A DNA stretch of 64,000 nt from Bacillota bacterium (GCA_023386265.1 JAEWKA010000004.1:186001-250000), one strand, 5' to 3'. Shown: positions 52,639 to 61,085, counted from the stretch's first letter. Notes: generated by a model from the sequence alone, not told the origin. Made by a program: numbers and translations.

Positions 52639-53511
52639 ATGTCCGAAAAAACCGAAAAAATGAATATTCAGTGGTTTCCCGGACATATGACCAAAGCTCA
52701 GCGTATGATCGAGGAGAACATGAAAATCGTAGATGCGGTCTGCGAGATCATCGATGCGCGCATTCCTTATTCGAGCCGTAATCCGGACATCGACAAGCTT
52801 GCGGGCTCAAAGCCCCGCCTTGTCATCCTGAACCGTGTAGATCAGGCGGACCCCAATGTTACCGCGCTTTGGCGGAATTATTTTAAATCGCAGGGACTTC
52901 ATGTTCTGGAAACCGACTGCAAAAGCGGTAAGGGCGTTTCCGGCTTTGCTGATGCAATCCGAAGTGTTCTGAAGGAAAAGCTCGAGGCCTATGCCGCAAA
53001 GGGACAGGCTACTCGCCCTCTGCGAGTTATGATACTCGGAATCCCGAATGTGGGAAAGTCCACGTTTATCAATAAAGTTGCAAAGCGCAAAGCCGCGCTG
53101 GCCGCGGACAAGCCCGGAGTAACGCGCGGCAAGCAGTGGATAACCATCGACGCAGGACTTGAGCTTCTGGATACCCCGGGCATACTCTGGCCTAGATTTG
53201 ACAATCAGGAGGTCGGTGAGTGCCTTGCCTTTACGGGCGCCATTCGCGACCAGATAATCGACAGGGAAATGCTGTCCTCTAACCTAATGGTGAAGCTCGC
53301 GGAGCTTTATCCGCAGAGCATCGAGCAGCGCTATAAATTCACACCTGACCCCGAAGCAACCGGTTTGACGCTTCTTGAGGAAGCGGCAAAAAAGCGCGGC
53401 TTTATCGTTTCAAAAGGGGAGTACGACCTCGAACGTATGTCCGTTATACTCCTTGACGAGTTTCGCGACGGCAAGCTGGGGCGCATAAGCCTTGAAAAAC
53501 CGAAGGTATGA
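52639..53511 (+). CDS. rbgA: Ribosome biogenesis GTPase RbgA (YlqF)
   Basis: 290 residues. Circularly permuted GTPase: G4 (LNRVDQAD) precedes G1 (GIPNVGKSTFINK) and G3 (LLDTPGILWP). N terminus MNIQWFPGHMTKAQRMI is the family hallmark. Acts in late 50S assembly. Overlaps rnhB by 4 bases. Confidence 0.95.
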   Translation: MSEKTEKMNIQWFPGHMTKAQRMIEENMKIVDAVCEIIDARIPYSSRNPDIDKLAGSKPRLVILNRVDQADPNVTALWRNYFKSQGLHVLETDCKSGKGVSGFADAIRSVLKEKLEAYAAKGQATRPLRVMILGIPNVGKSTFINKVAKRKAALAADKPGVTRGKQWITIDAGLELLDTPGILWPRFDNQEVGECLAFTGAIRDQIIDREMLSSNLMVKLAELYPQSIEQRYKFTPDPEATGLTLLEEAAKKRGFIVSKGEYDLERMSVILLDEFRDGKLGRISLEKPKV

Positions 53512-54176
53512 CTATGGACTTGTGGCTTATAGAGAAGGAACTACTTCAAAGCGGAGTAACATCCCTTTGCGGAGTTGACGAAGCGGGGAGAGGCCCTTTA
53601 GCAGGCCCTGTATGCGCCGCGGCGGTGATTTTACCTCACGGGATAGAAATCAAAGGACTTAACGATTCAAAAAAGCTCACCGAGAAAAAACGCGAGGAGC
53701 TTTTTTCTATAATTATCGATAGCGCAGTTTCTTACGGCATCGCGTTTGCGAGTGTCGAGGAAATCGAGGAGCACAACATTCTCGGCGCAACGTACATAGC
53801 AATGAATAGGGCGATTGCTCAGCTTTCGGAAACACCGGAGCTTGCCCTCATTGACGGCAACCAGACGAAGGGCATCGAGTATAACTGCCGCTCAATCGTT
53901 GGCGGTGACGCGAAATGCGCGAGCATCGCCGCGGCTTCGATACTCGCAAAAGTCACGCGAGACAGGCTGATGATGGAATACGCCGAAAAATATCCTCAGT
54001 ACGGCTTTGCTTCTCACAAGGGCTACGGAACAGCGGAGCACTACTCGGCATTGCGCGAATACGGCCCCTGCGAGATACACCGTTTGTCTTTTCTCAAAAA
54101 GTTTTTCGCGGAGGACTCAGCATGGACAAAAAGCTTGTCGGTCGCTTCGGAGAGCAGACCGCCGCAGAATACCTGA
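53508..54176 (+). CDS. rnhB: Ribonuclease HII, with extended C-terminal tail
   Basis: Removes RNA from DNA-RNA hybrids. 222 residues. Active-site acids in CGVDEAGRGPLAGPV, LIDGNQ and GDAKCASIAAASILAKV; HKGYGTAEHYSAL follows. The conserved domain ends near HRLSFLKKFF; the last 20 or so residues (SAWTKSLSVASESRPPQN and on) look like read-through into the start of yraN, because the two frames overlap by 55 bases. Starts at ATG 53508 inside rbgA's stop. Confidence 0.95.
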   Translation: MTMDLWLIEKELLQSGVTSLCGVDEAGRGPLAGPVCAAAVILPHGIEIKGLNDSKKLTEKKREELFSIIIDSAVSYGIAFASVEEIEEHNILGATYIAMNRAIAQLSETPELALIDGNQTKGIEYNCRSIVGGDAKCASIAAASILAKVTRDRLMMEYAEKYPQYGFASHKGYGTAEHYSALREYGPCEIHRLSFLKKFFAEDSAWTKSLSVASESRPPQNT

Positions 54177-54484
54177 AGAAAAAACACTATAAAATCGTCG
54201 GACTCAACTACTCCTGCCGTTTCGGAGAAATCGACGTTATTGCCGCGAACAAGAAGTACATCGTCTTTGTGGAGGTCAAGCTCCGTAAATCTGATAGCTT
54301 CGCCGAGGCAAGAGAGTTCGTAACGCTATCTAAGCAAGAAAAAATCATCAAAACCGCGTCACTGTGGCTACAAGCGAACGAAACAGAGCTTCAGCCTAGA
54401 TTCGACGTAATCGAGATATACGCGCCCGAGGGGGCAACTTCCAAAGCTGTGAAAATCAATCACATAGAAAACGCATTTCAGTGA
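54122..54484 (+). CDS. yraN: YraN family protein (UPF0102, nuclease-like)
   Basis: 120 residues from ATG 54122, which follows GCGGAGGACTCAGC inside rnhB. Family core: GRFGEQTAAEYLKKKHY, then GEIDVIA...FVEVKLRKS with the E-D-EVK restriction-nuclease-like residues. The frame is open upstream to 53915 but that part is just a shadow of rnhB. Biological role uncertain; often linked to rnhB and DNA processing genes. Confidence 0.9.
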   Translation: MDKKLVGRFGEQTAAEYLKKKHYKIVGLNYSCRFGEIDVIAANKKYIVFVEVKLRKSDSFAEAREFVTLSKQEKIIKTASLWLQANETELQPRFDVIEIYAPEGATSKAVKINHIENAFQ

Positions 54485-54495
54485 GGAGCATTCCA

Positions 54496-55974
54496 ATGAA
54501 GTATTACAGCACGAGAGATAAGAAAAATGTCGTTACGGCGGCTCAGGCGATTGCACAGGGGCTTGCCTTGGACGGTGGACTCTTCGTTCCCGAAACTATT
54601 CCGTCTGTCACGCTTGCTGAGATTGAAAAACTCTGTAAAATGGACTACCGCGAAAGAGCCGTTGCCATTATGGGCAGGTATCTCGATGAGTTCACTCAGG
54701 ACGAGCTGACTGCCTTCGTCAGCGATGCTTATTCCGATAATTACGACTGCAAGGAAATCGCGCCCACGCGTTTTCTGAACGATAACACCGGAGTTCTCGA
54801 GCTTTGGCACGGCCCCACCTGTGCTTTCAAGGACATGGCTTTGCAAATGCTGCCTCGTCTGCTGACAGCTTCGCTCAAGAAGCTCGGCGAGAAGCGAAAG
54901 GTTTGCATCTTAGTCGCAACCTCCGGCGATACGGGTAAGGCGGCTCTTGAGGGCTTCGCTGATGTTGAGGGTACCTCAATCGTCGTTTTCTATCCTCGTG
55001 ACGGCGTTTCCGACGTTCAGAAGCTCCAGATGACGACTCAGCACGGCAAAAACGTCCTCGTTTCCGCTGTGGAGGGCAACTTCGACGACGCTCAGACTGG
55101 CGTGAAAAAGATATTCAGCGACCGCGAATTCGCGAAGACGCTCGACGAAAAGGGCTTTTTCCTTTCCTCGGCAAACTCCATTAACTGGGGCAGACTGCTC
55201 CCGCAGGTCGTCTATTATTTCTCCGCCTACTGCGACTATGTCAATTCTGGCAAAATCAACATGGGCGACGAGCTGGATTTCTGCGTGCCTACGGGCAATT
55301 TCGGCGATATACTCGCAGGCTGGTACGCAAAGAAAATGGGACTGCCCGTACGCAGGCTTATCTGCGCCTCGAACAGCAATAATGTCCTTACGGACTTTAT
55401 CAAAACCGGTGTGTATGACCGCAACCGTGAGTTTTTCACCACGATTTCGCCCTCTATGGACATTCTCGTTTCCTCGAACCTTGAACGTCTTTTGTTCATG
55501 CTCTCGGACGACGCTTCCGTTAAGGGCTGGATGGACGGGCTCAAGACCAACGGTAAATACGATGTCGGCGCGAAGGTGCTCTCGGAGATTAAAGCCGATT
55601 TTGATTGCGGCTTTGCAACGGACACCGAGGCAAAGGCGCAGCTCAGCGAGCTTTTCAAGAAATCGGGCTATCTGATGGACACGCACACCGCGGACGCATA
55701 CGCTGTGCTCGCCAAAATGCGCGCAGAAGGGGAGATCTTCCCGACTGTCATCGTGTCAACCGCAAGCCCCTATAAGTTCTCTGACAGCGTTCTGGACGCT
55801 CTGGGCGAAAGCTCCGCAGTCTCCGGCGCGGGACTTATAGGAATGCTTGAAGCCGCCACCGGTACAAAAGCTCCGAAGCCACTTACGGGACTTGGCGACA
55901 GGGAAGTGTGCTTCACCGGCTGCACCTCAAAAGAAGAGATGCCAGACGTGGTAATGAACTTTCTAACGAAATAG
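54496..55974 (+). CDS. thrC: Threonine synthase
   Basis: Converts O-phosphohomoserine to threonine. 492 residues from ATG 54496 (GTGAGGAGC upstream). The long (class II-like) type: YYSTRDKKN start, Schiff-base lysine in PTCAFKDMALQMLP, VATSGDTGKAALEGF and LSSANSINWGRLLPQ. No hom or thrB is close by. Twelve bases downstream of yraN. Confidence 0.95.
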   Translation: MKYYSTRDKKNVVTAAQAIAQGLALDGGLFVPETIPSVTLAEIEKLCKMDYRERAVAIMGRYLDEFTQDELTAFVSDAYSDNYDCKEIAPTRFLNDNTGVLELWHGPTCAFKDMALQMLPRLLTASLKKLGEKRKVCILVATSGDTGKAALEGFADVEGTSIVVFYPRDGVSDVQKLQMTTQHGKNVLVSAVEGNFDDAQTGVKKIFSDREFAKTLDEKGFFLSSANSINWGRLLPQVVYYFSAYCDYVNSGKINMGDELDFCVPTGNFGDILAGWYAKKMGLPVRRLICASNSNNVLTDFIKTGVYDRNREFFTTISPSMDILVSSNLERLLFMLSDDASVKGWMDGLKTNGKYDVGAKVLSEIKADFDCGFATDTEAKAQLSELFKKSGYLMDTHTADAYAVLAKMRAEGEIFPTVIVSTASPYKFSDSVLDALGESSAVSGAGLIGMLEAATGTKAPKPLTGLGDREVCFTGCTSKEEMPDVVMNFLTK

Positions 55975-55990
55975 ATTCAGATATAAAAAG

Positions 55991-56017
55991 ACCGCGGAGC
56001 TGACAAAGCTCCGCGGT
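55991..56017. terminator. Terminator shared by thrC and the minus-strand peptide transcript
   Basis: ACCGCGGAGCT / AGCTCCGCGGT, 11 base pairs. The U-run is better on the minus strand (CTTTTTATAT), so it is probably the 3' end of the transcript from 56216 as well as thrC's. Confidence 0.8.
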
Positions 56018-56092
56018 TAAGTATTTATTGAAGGAATTGCAGATGTAGGTTGGGCAGCCCCGCCATTTAAGCAAGGCCGCCCATGGTTTCAC

Positions 56093-56158
56093 TTAGCAGT
56101 GTCCAAAGCAACGGTAAATCAACTGCATGATCGCTGCACAATTAAAATTGAAGCACAT
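56093..56158 (-). CDS. 21-residue four-cysteine peptide, unknown function
   Basis: Reads MCFNFNCAAIMQLIYRCFGH followed by a final Cys, then TAA. Cysteines are at 2, 7, 17 and 21. A perfect AAAGGAGGT lies 7 bases before the ATG, stronger than for most genes here, and a sigma-A promoter lies 65-90 bases upstream. The core is hydrophobic (AAIMQLIY). The transcript would be about 230 bases, ending at the hairpin at 55991-56017, so only a third is coding. No family recognised. A metal-binding or disulfide-bonded peptide, a leader peptide or a small RNA with a decoy frame are all possible. Confidence 0.6.
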   Translation of the reverse strand: MCFNFNCAAIMQLIYRCFGHC

Positions 56159-56222
56159 ATGCCGGACCTCCTTTAAGTTATTATCCCTTTCGGAGACTTT
56201 CGTTCCCCTCAAGGACAAGTAC

Positions 56223-56251
56223 ATTGTAACCGATTTGTAACCTTTTTGCAA
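56223..56251 (-). promoter_or_regulatory. Promoter of the peptide transcript, with an 11-base-spaced repeat
   Basis: Minus-strand TTGCAA (56251-56246), 17-base spacer, TACAAT (56228-56223). Within it GGTTACAA occurs twice 11 bases apart (56242-56235, 56231-56224), the spacing used by OmpR-class regulators. Confidence 0.65.
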
Positions 56252-56285
56252 ATGTAATGTTTGGTAGTGGGGGGGAAGCTCCAAG

Positions 56286-57620
56286 TTATATTTTCTTTTT
56301 TAACCTCCAAAGAAAATAATAATCATTATCTTTTATCGACGAACTCGGTTTAAATACTTCTTCAATACCACGAGTTATAGCCGAAACCCCACCTAAAGAA
56401 CTTAATATTTCTGGCGCATTATGTGGTATTGCACCTGTATATACGCCAGTAGCAATCAATATGCTTGAAATGATAATTGAAGAAAACGCCTTTTTATATG
56501 CTCCACTTTTTATATTATGAAGTTGTTCGTCAAGATGGATCATTTCAGGGTAAAGAATATCGTCGTATATTTCCTTCATCTGAATTTCATTATCCGCATT
56601 ATGACGTTCTACAATAACTCTATTTAATGCGATACGGTATCGATCAAAAGCGTCATTTTCAACTTCTCTTAAGTTAAGTATTGTTTTAATAGATGCAGAC
56701 GAGACAATAGGCATTTCGTAAATTGGAAGATTATCAACGTTTGGTATTGAATTTCCTTTTATATTTTTGTCCCGAGTTAATTCAAAAAATATACTATCAG
56801 ATGGTTTTGATGTTATAAACTTGGAATCATTCTCTCTGCAATGTAGACTATACTGGCAAGCGCGGCTAAATTCTCCTTCAATCAACTGTTTAATTATCTC
56901 ATGTTTACATTCTTCGTTCTTAATCTCTAAGCCTTTTTTGCATTCCAATTTCGAAAAATACTTAAAAGTATTACCAGTGAAAGTTAAAGTTTCGCCATGT
57001 AAAGGGAAAAAATCATCCATATTCTCAAAGAATATAGTAATTTCTTTGTTGTATTTCTGATAATCATATATTTTCAACTTAACGGTATTTTCATAGTAGT
57101 TAATTAACGGTGTAAGATTAACAGGATTAGAAAGTTTTAATAGCTCTCTCTGAAAGCAATCTTTACAAATACACTGTTCAGGTGGCAGAATTTGCACAAT
57201 CCCACAAGAAATTAAATCTGCATAAGTAGAAATAATAGAAAAATCCAAAAGAATTGCATAGCGATAATTAAATTCGTCTTCTTCCTTTATAGCTTCGAAA
57301 TTATACTCAAAATGTATTGATGTTAAATATTCAAGAATTAAGTAAACATTATCGCTATACAGACCGCAGAATAAAGAGTAGTTTTTTGCTCTTCTAATTC
57401 TGCAACTTATTTCCGAACAACCACCTGCACCCGAAATCTCACCAGCTGGTACAAATGAGAACGGACTATAATTCTTTGAGATAAACTCGTCACTAATTTT
57501 ATTCCTGATATATGTTGCAAAGATAATTAATGTCTCTAAATCTGTTTTAAGAGTATAATTCTTTAGTCTTTCATTATTCAAAATATTTAAATCTTCAAAT
57601 GCTTCAATAATACTGTTCAA
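56286..57620 (-). CDS. AT-rich orphan gene, C-terminal membrane protein of unknown function
   Basis: 444 residues from TTG 57620, which is correctly placed after AAGGGGGGTGATTA; the frame is open 13 codons further. Rich in Asn, Lys, Ile and Tyr, with codon and base composition far more AT-rich than any neighbour. A cysteine cluster CICKDCF occurs in the middle (near 160), more cysteines at CKKG..EECKH and CQYSLHC, and one or two membrane helices near the C terminus (FSSIIISSILIATGVYTGA, then SSLGGVSAITRGI). No family recognised. Probably acquired recently; phage- or defence-related function is only a guess. Confidence 0.7.
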   Translation of the reverse strand: MNSIIEAFEDLNILNNERLKNYTLKTDLETLIIFATYIRNKISDEFISKNYSPFSFVPAGEISGAGGCSEISCRIRRAKNYSLFCGLYSDNVYLILEYLTSIHFEYNFEAIKEEDEFNYRYAILLDFSIISTYADLISCGIVQILPPEQCICKDCFQRELLKLSNPVNLTPLINYYENTVKLKIYDYQKYNKEITIFFENMDDFFPLHGETLTFTGNTFKYFSKLECKKGLEIKNEECKHEIIKQLIEGEFSRACQYSLHCRENDSKFITSKPSDSIFFELTRDKNIKGNSIPNVDNLPIYEMPIVSSASIKTILNLREVENDAFDRYRIALNRVIVERHNADNEIQMKEIYDDILYPEMIHLDEQLHNIKSGAYKKAFSSIIISSILIATGVYTGAIPHNAPEILSSLGGVSAITRGIEEVFKPSSSIKDNDYYFLWRLKKKI

Positions 57621-57733
57621 ATAATCACCCCCCTTCAACCATACCCCATAATATTCCAACAGTCAACAGATAACTGGTAATTAAGGAGAAATACGACACC
57701 ATACATGTTGAAATTCTGTAAATAGTAACATAC

Positions 57734-57773
57734 AAAACACGAGGGAGAGGCGCCAGCCTCTCCCTCGTGTTTT
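57734..57773. terminator. Bidirectional terminator after tetR
   Basis: AAAACACGAGGGAGAGGC / GCCTCTCCCTCGTGTTTT, 18 base pairs with a 4-base loop; T-runs on both strands. Confidence 0.9.
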
Positions 57774-57793
57774 GATTTGTAATGCTTTCAGTG

Positions 57794-58453
57794 TCATATC
57801 GTCAGCGACGACAAATAGCTTTTTATGTCCCTTAGCGCATATTCATACGCCCTGTAGGAGCCGTTGCGAACGGCCCAGTCGAACATTGTTCCGCGGCTGA
57901 GACGCAAAATTGTATCCGCGACTTCGGAGGGGGGCGTATTTGTGACAAGCTCCCCCACAGAGACAGCGCGCATAACCAGCTCGCGAATGTAGAAGTTCAT
58001 TGAGCGGCTCGGCTCGATAACGCTTTTTCCGCCGGTTTTAAGCTGAGTTCTAAGTACCTGCTGCCACAAAAGCAGTTCGCCCGCTTTGTAATGCATCATT
58101 ATCTGGAGTATCTGCGCGTCTTCTTTCTCGTCAAACAGTCCCTCGTGGTTGCCGCACTGGTAGCCTATGATGAAATACAGAGCCTCTATCGCCGAATTGT
58201 AATCTTTTTTTCGGGCTCTAGTTACAATTTCTTCATCAAAGAAGCGATATGCCTCCAATAGCAAATCTTCTTTTGACTCGTAGTAGTGATAAAAGGTGCC
58301 GACGGAAACTCCCGCCATCGCGCAGATATCCTTTATGCAGACCTCGTCCATATCTTTTGACGCAAAAATCTGCAGACCTGCATCAAATAGCTTCCGCCTT
58401 GTTCTGATTGCCTGTTCTTTTCGCGTCATTTTTTCCTGCTCATTATTATCCAT
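57794..58453 (-). CDS. TetR-family transcriptional regulator
   Basis: 219 residues. The N-terminal helix-turn-helix (IKDICAMAGVSVGTFYHYYESKEDLL, in two parts at about 40-65) is classic TetR; the helical ligand domain is unassigned. GGTGGTAAAAAT precedes the ATG. Divergent from the molybdopterin oxidoreductase, so it probably controls it. Confidence 0.93.
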   Translation of the reverse strand: MDNNEQEKMTRKEQAIRTRRKLFDAGLQIFASKDMDEVCIKDICAMAGVSVGTFYHYYESKEDLLLEAYRFFDEEIVTRARKKDYNSAIEALYFIIGYQCGNHEGLFDEKEDAQILQIMMHYKAGELLLWQQVLRTQLKTGGKSVIEPSRSMNFYIRELVMRAVSVGELVTNTPPSEVADTILRLSRGTMFDWAVRNGSYRAYEYALRDIKSYLSSLTI

Positions 58454-58503
58454 ATATTTTTACCACCTGAATTATAGGCAATGACAAATATTTCAAAGCC
58501 ATA

Positions 58504-58532
58504 TTGACATCGTATACTAATATTGATATAAA
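58504..58532 (+). promoter_or_regulatory. Promoter of the molybdopterin oxidoreductase gene
   Basis: TTGACA at 58504-58509, 17-base spacer, TATAAA at 58527-58532; predicted leader about 145 bases. Confidence 0.7.
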
Positions 58533-58614
58533 TATAGAATATTCGTTGAATACTATTCAATGAAAGATTCCGTATTTTAAGAATATACAACGCACTGATA
58601 TTTGTCAATAGCAT

Positions 58615-58638
58615 AATACGGCACGAGTGTACCGTATT
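58615..58638 (+). promoter_or_regulatory. Candidate TetR operator
   Basis: AATACGG-N10-CCGTATT inverted repeat between the promoter and the start codon. A second pair, TGACAAATAT at 58482-58491 and its inverse ATATTTGTCA at 58598-58607, flanks the promoter. Either could be the binding site of the divergent TetR protein. Confidence 0.45.
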
Positions 58639-58684
58639 ATTGGGGTTTAAACTGAAAATTGAAATTATTATGGAGGCGGCTCAT

Positions 58685-60928
58685 ATGGGTGAATGGAAGA
58701 AAAGCGGCTGCGTGCTCTGCGCGCAAAACTGCGGCCTTGAGATGGAAGTCGAGAACAACTGCATTGTTAAAGTCAGAGGTGACAAGGACAACCCTCGTTC
58801 AAAAGGCTATTGCTGCCGAAAGGGACTCAGTATCGGTAGCTATGTACATAACGCCGACAGGCTGACCTACCCCATGAAAAAAGTCGGGGATCACCACGAG
58901 CGCATATCTTGGGAGCAGGCAATCAAGGAAATTTCCGAAAAGCTGCTCGCAATCAAGGCAGAACACGGCGGAAAAACCATTGCCTATATGGGCGGCGGCG
59001 CAATCGGCGGTCAGATGGAATGCGCAATCGGGCTTCGAATGCTTGCCTTTTTGGAATCCCGAAACTACTATTCGTCGCTTGCTCAGGAATTTTCGAACAT
59101 ATACTGGGTCGATGGGCGCGTTCAGGGCAAGCAGGGCATGCCCTTTATGTGCGATGCGCACAATGCCGATACGCTTGTTGCCTGGGGTTGGAACGGCTGG
59201 ATGAGCAATCAGGAGCCAAGAGCGCGTGAGCTGATTCTCAATCTGCAAAAAGACCCCGATAAAAAACTGATTGTCATTGACCCCCGCGTTTCCGAAACGG
59301 CGGAACATGCGGATTTGCATCTGCAGCTCAAGCCCGGCTCGGACACCATGTTGCTAAAAGCCATGATTAGAATAATCATGGACAAGGACTGGGTCGATAA
59401 GGACTACATTGAAGCCCACGTCAGCGGCTGGGACGAGGTTGCGCCTTTCTTCGACGGCTTTGATGCAAAACGTGCCGTCACCGAGGTCTGCGGTCTTGAC
59501 TACGACAAGGTCGTCGAGGTGGCTGAGCTCATCGCGAAGACCAAGTCCTGCATACATCAGGATCTTGGCATATACATGAACCGAAATTCGACTGTCAACA
59601 ACTATCTTTTGTTCGTCATTCGCGCAATTACGGGGCGCCTGTGCGTCGAGGGCGGATATGTCATTCCGGCTTCGCTTTATGCCATGGGCAGCAATTCCGA
59701 CGAGAGAAATCCAAAAACAGCGCGTACGGCAAAGCACAAAATGTTCCCTGTTTACGGCGTATATCCTCCTGCGATTTTCCCTGACGAGGTTTTGGACGAC
59801 AACCCTGATCACCTTAGAGCGGTTATCGTCAGTGCCTGTAATCCTCTGCGCTCCTATCCCGATACTCTGGCATACGAGAAAGCCTTCGCAGCTCTCGACC
59901 TGTCTGTCTGCATAGACGTTGTCTATAACGAAACGGCCCGTCAGTGCCATTATGTTCTGCCGTGCCTGAGCTATATGGAGTCTTATGATACGACCTGTTT
60001 CAACTATGCATATCCGGAGCTGTATTTCCAGTTGCGTCAGCCTGTGCTTTCTCCGCTGAGCGAGGAGTCAAAGGAAGGCTCAGCCATCATACTTGCACTC
60101 ATCAAGGAAATGGGCTTTTTGCCGGAGCTTCCGCAGTCGCTATATGACGCGGGAAAAGACGGTATTACGGCATACGGCATGGAGCTTATGATGTACATTC
60201 AGGAGCACATGGAATATGAAAAGATAATGCCTGTCATTCTCGCAGAAACCTTGTCCCCGGCCTTAGGCTCCGTTAATCAGTCGCTGATTGTGGGTCTGCT
60301 CATGGGCGCAGGCAAGGCCTTCAAGGCGGGTGCGGTTGCCGTTGGCTACCCCGATGATGATATGACCATGACTGAGACAATTTATGAGGACATAATGGCT
60401 CATCCGGGCGGCATGATTTTATCACGTTTCACTCGCGACAACTTTAGCCTCATCAAAACCGAGGACAAAAAGCTGGCTTTAAGGATAGAAGAACTTGACG
60501 AACAGCTAAAAAATGCTACAATAGAGAGTGAACTCGATAAGTTAAAAATGCCCGCGGATATGCCGCTCGTTCTTCACGCCGGTCTTCACCATGAGACTGT
60601 TGCCAACACGAGTCTTCGCGATCCCGCTTGGAATAAGGGCCGTGACGCCGACTCGATGCTTATGAGCATCTCGGACGCCGCAAATCTAGGAATTGAAAAC
60701 GGAGAAACGGTTCGAATTGTGACTAAGGCGTCCAGCGCTGATATTCCGGTTGAAGTCAGTAAGTACGCGGCCGACGGCGTTGTGTACATCCGTCACGGCA
60801 GAGGTCTGATTTATGACGGAGTGAAATACGGAGTCAATGTAAACGAGCTTGTTTCAAGTAAGGACAGTGACGAGTTCTTTACGCCGACGCATAGACGCGT
60901 ACCCTGCCGCATCGAGAAATTATCGTAA
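58685..60928 (+). CDS. Molybdopterin-dependent oxidoreductase (formate dehydrogenase/DMSO reductase family)
   Basis: 747 residues from ATG 58685 (TGGAGGCGGCTCAT upstream). N-terminal [4Fe-4S] site C9-x2-C12-x3-C16...C44 (GCVLCAQNCG, GYCCRKG), then the pterin-binding domains with TLVAWGWNGWMSNQEPRA and LIVIDPRVSETAEHAD, and a C-terminal MopB domain (LHAGLHHETVANTSLRDPAW). No Tat or Sec signal, so cytoplasmic. The segment where Mo/W-ligating Ser, Cys or Sec usually sits shows none of these clearly (IYWVDGRVQGKQGMPF). Substrate unknown. Next to cofactor genes and a TetR repressor. Confidence 0.9.
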   Translation: MGEWKKSGCVLCAQNCGLEMEVENNCIVKVRGDKDNPRSKGYCCRKGLSIGSYVHNADRLTYPMKKVGDHHERISWEQAIKEISEKLLAIKAEHGGKTIAYMGGGAIGGQMECAIGLRMLAFLESRNYYSSLAQEFSNIYWVDGRVQGKQGMPFMCDAHNADTLVAWGWNGWMSNQEPRARELILNLQKDPDKKLIVIDPRVSETAEHADLHLQLKPGSDTMLLKAMIRIIMDKDWVDKDYIEAHVSGWDEVAPFFDGFDAKRAVTEVCGLDYDKVVEVAELIAKTKSCIHQDLGIYMNRNSTVNNYLLFVIRAITGRLCVEGGYVIPASLYAMGSNSDERNPKTARTAKHKMFPVYGVYPPAIFPDEVLDDNPDHLRAVIVSACNPLRSYPDTLAYEKAFAALDLSVCIDVVYNETARQCHYVLPCLSYMESYDTTCFNYAYPELYFQLRQPVLSPLSEESKEGSAIILALIKEMGFLPELPQSLYDAGKDGITAYGMELMMYIQEHMEYEKIMPVILAETLSPALGSVNQSLIVGLLMGAGKAFKAGAVAVGYPDDDMTMTETIYEDIMAHPGGMILSRFTRDNFSLIKTEDKKLALRIEELDEQLKNATIESELDKLKMPADMPLVLHAGLHHETVANTSLRDPAWNKGRDADSMLMSISDAANLGIENGETVRIVTKASSADIPVEVSKYAADGVVYIRHGRGLIYDGVKYGVNVNELVSSKDSDEFFTPTHRRVPCRIEKLS

Positions 60929-60980
60929 TTGGCAGGCTACTGAGCTAAATATATTATCAACTGAATATGTTCTTTGAGCA

Positions 60981-61085
60981 AAAGCACCTAACCCCTTTGG
61001 GCATGGTACTGCGCCGAGACTTTTAGTCTCCAAGGCTTGCACGGAAACGCGCTTGCCCTCCACTGTGAAAAAAGGAACGGACGGA
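60981..61085 (+). promoter_or_regulatory. Candidate Moco/Tuco riboswitch upstream of mobA
   Basis: A compact series of hairpins: GAGAC-TTTTA-GTCTC (about 61016-61030), then a GGC...GCC arm with an inner GC-CG helix capped by the GNRA tetraloop GAAA (CACGGAAACGCG, about 61040-61051). A GGAAAC-capped arm near GGCTT and a following CCCTCC resemble the Moco RNA motif as I remember it. Location ahead of mobA-moeA and an intrinsic terminator between it and mobA fit a transcription-attenuation riboswitch. Confidence 0.6.

Noticed and set aside
53915..54121. N-terminal extension of yraN
   Set aside because: Overlaps conserved rnhB sequence; the YraN family begins at the ATG at 54122.
56056..56086. 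Second terminator for the peptide transcript (GGGC...GCCC arms)
   Set aside because: The stem is interrupted and no U-run follows; the hairpin at 55991-56017 is a better 3' end.
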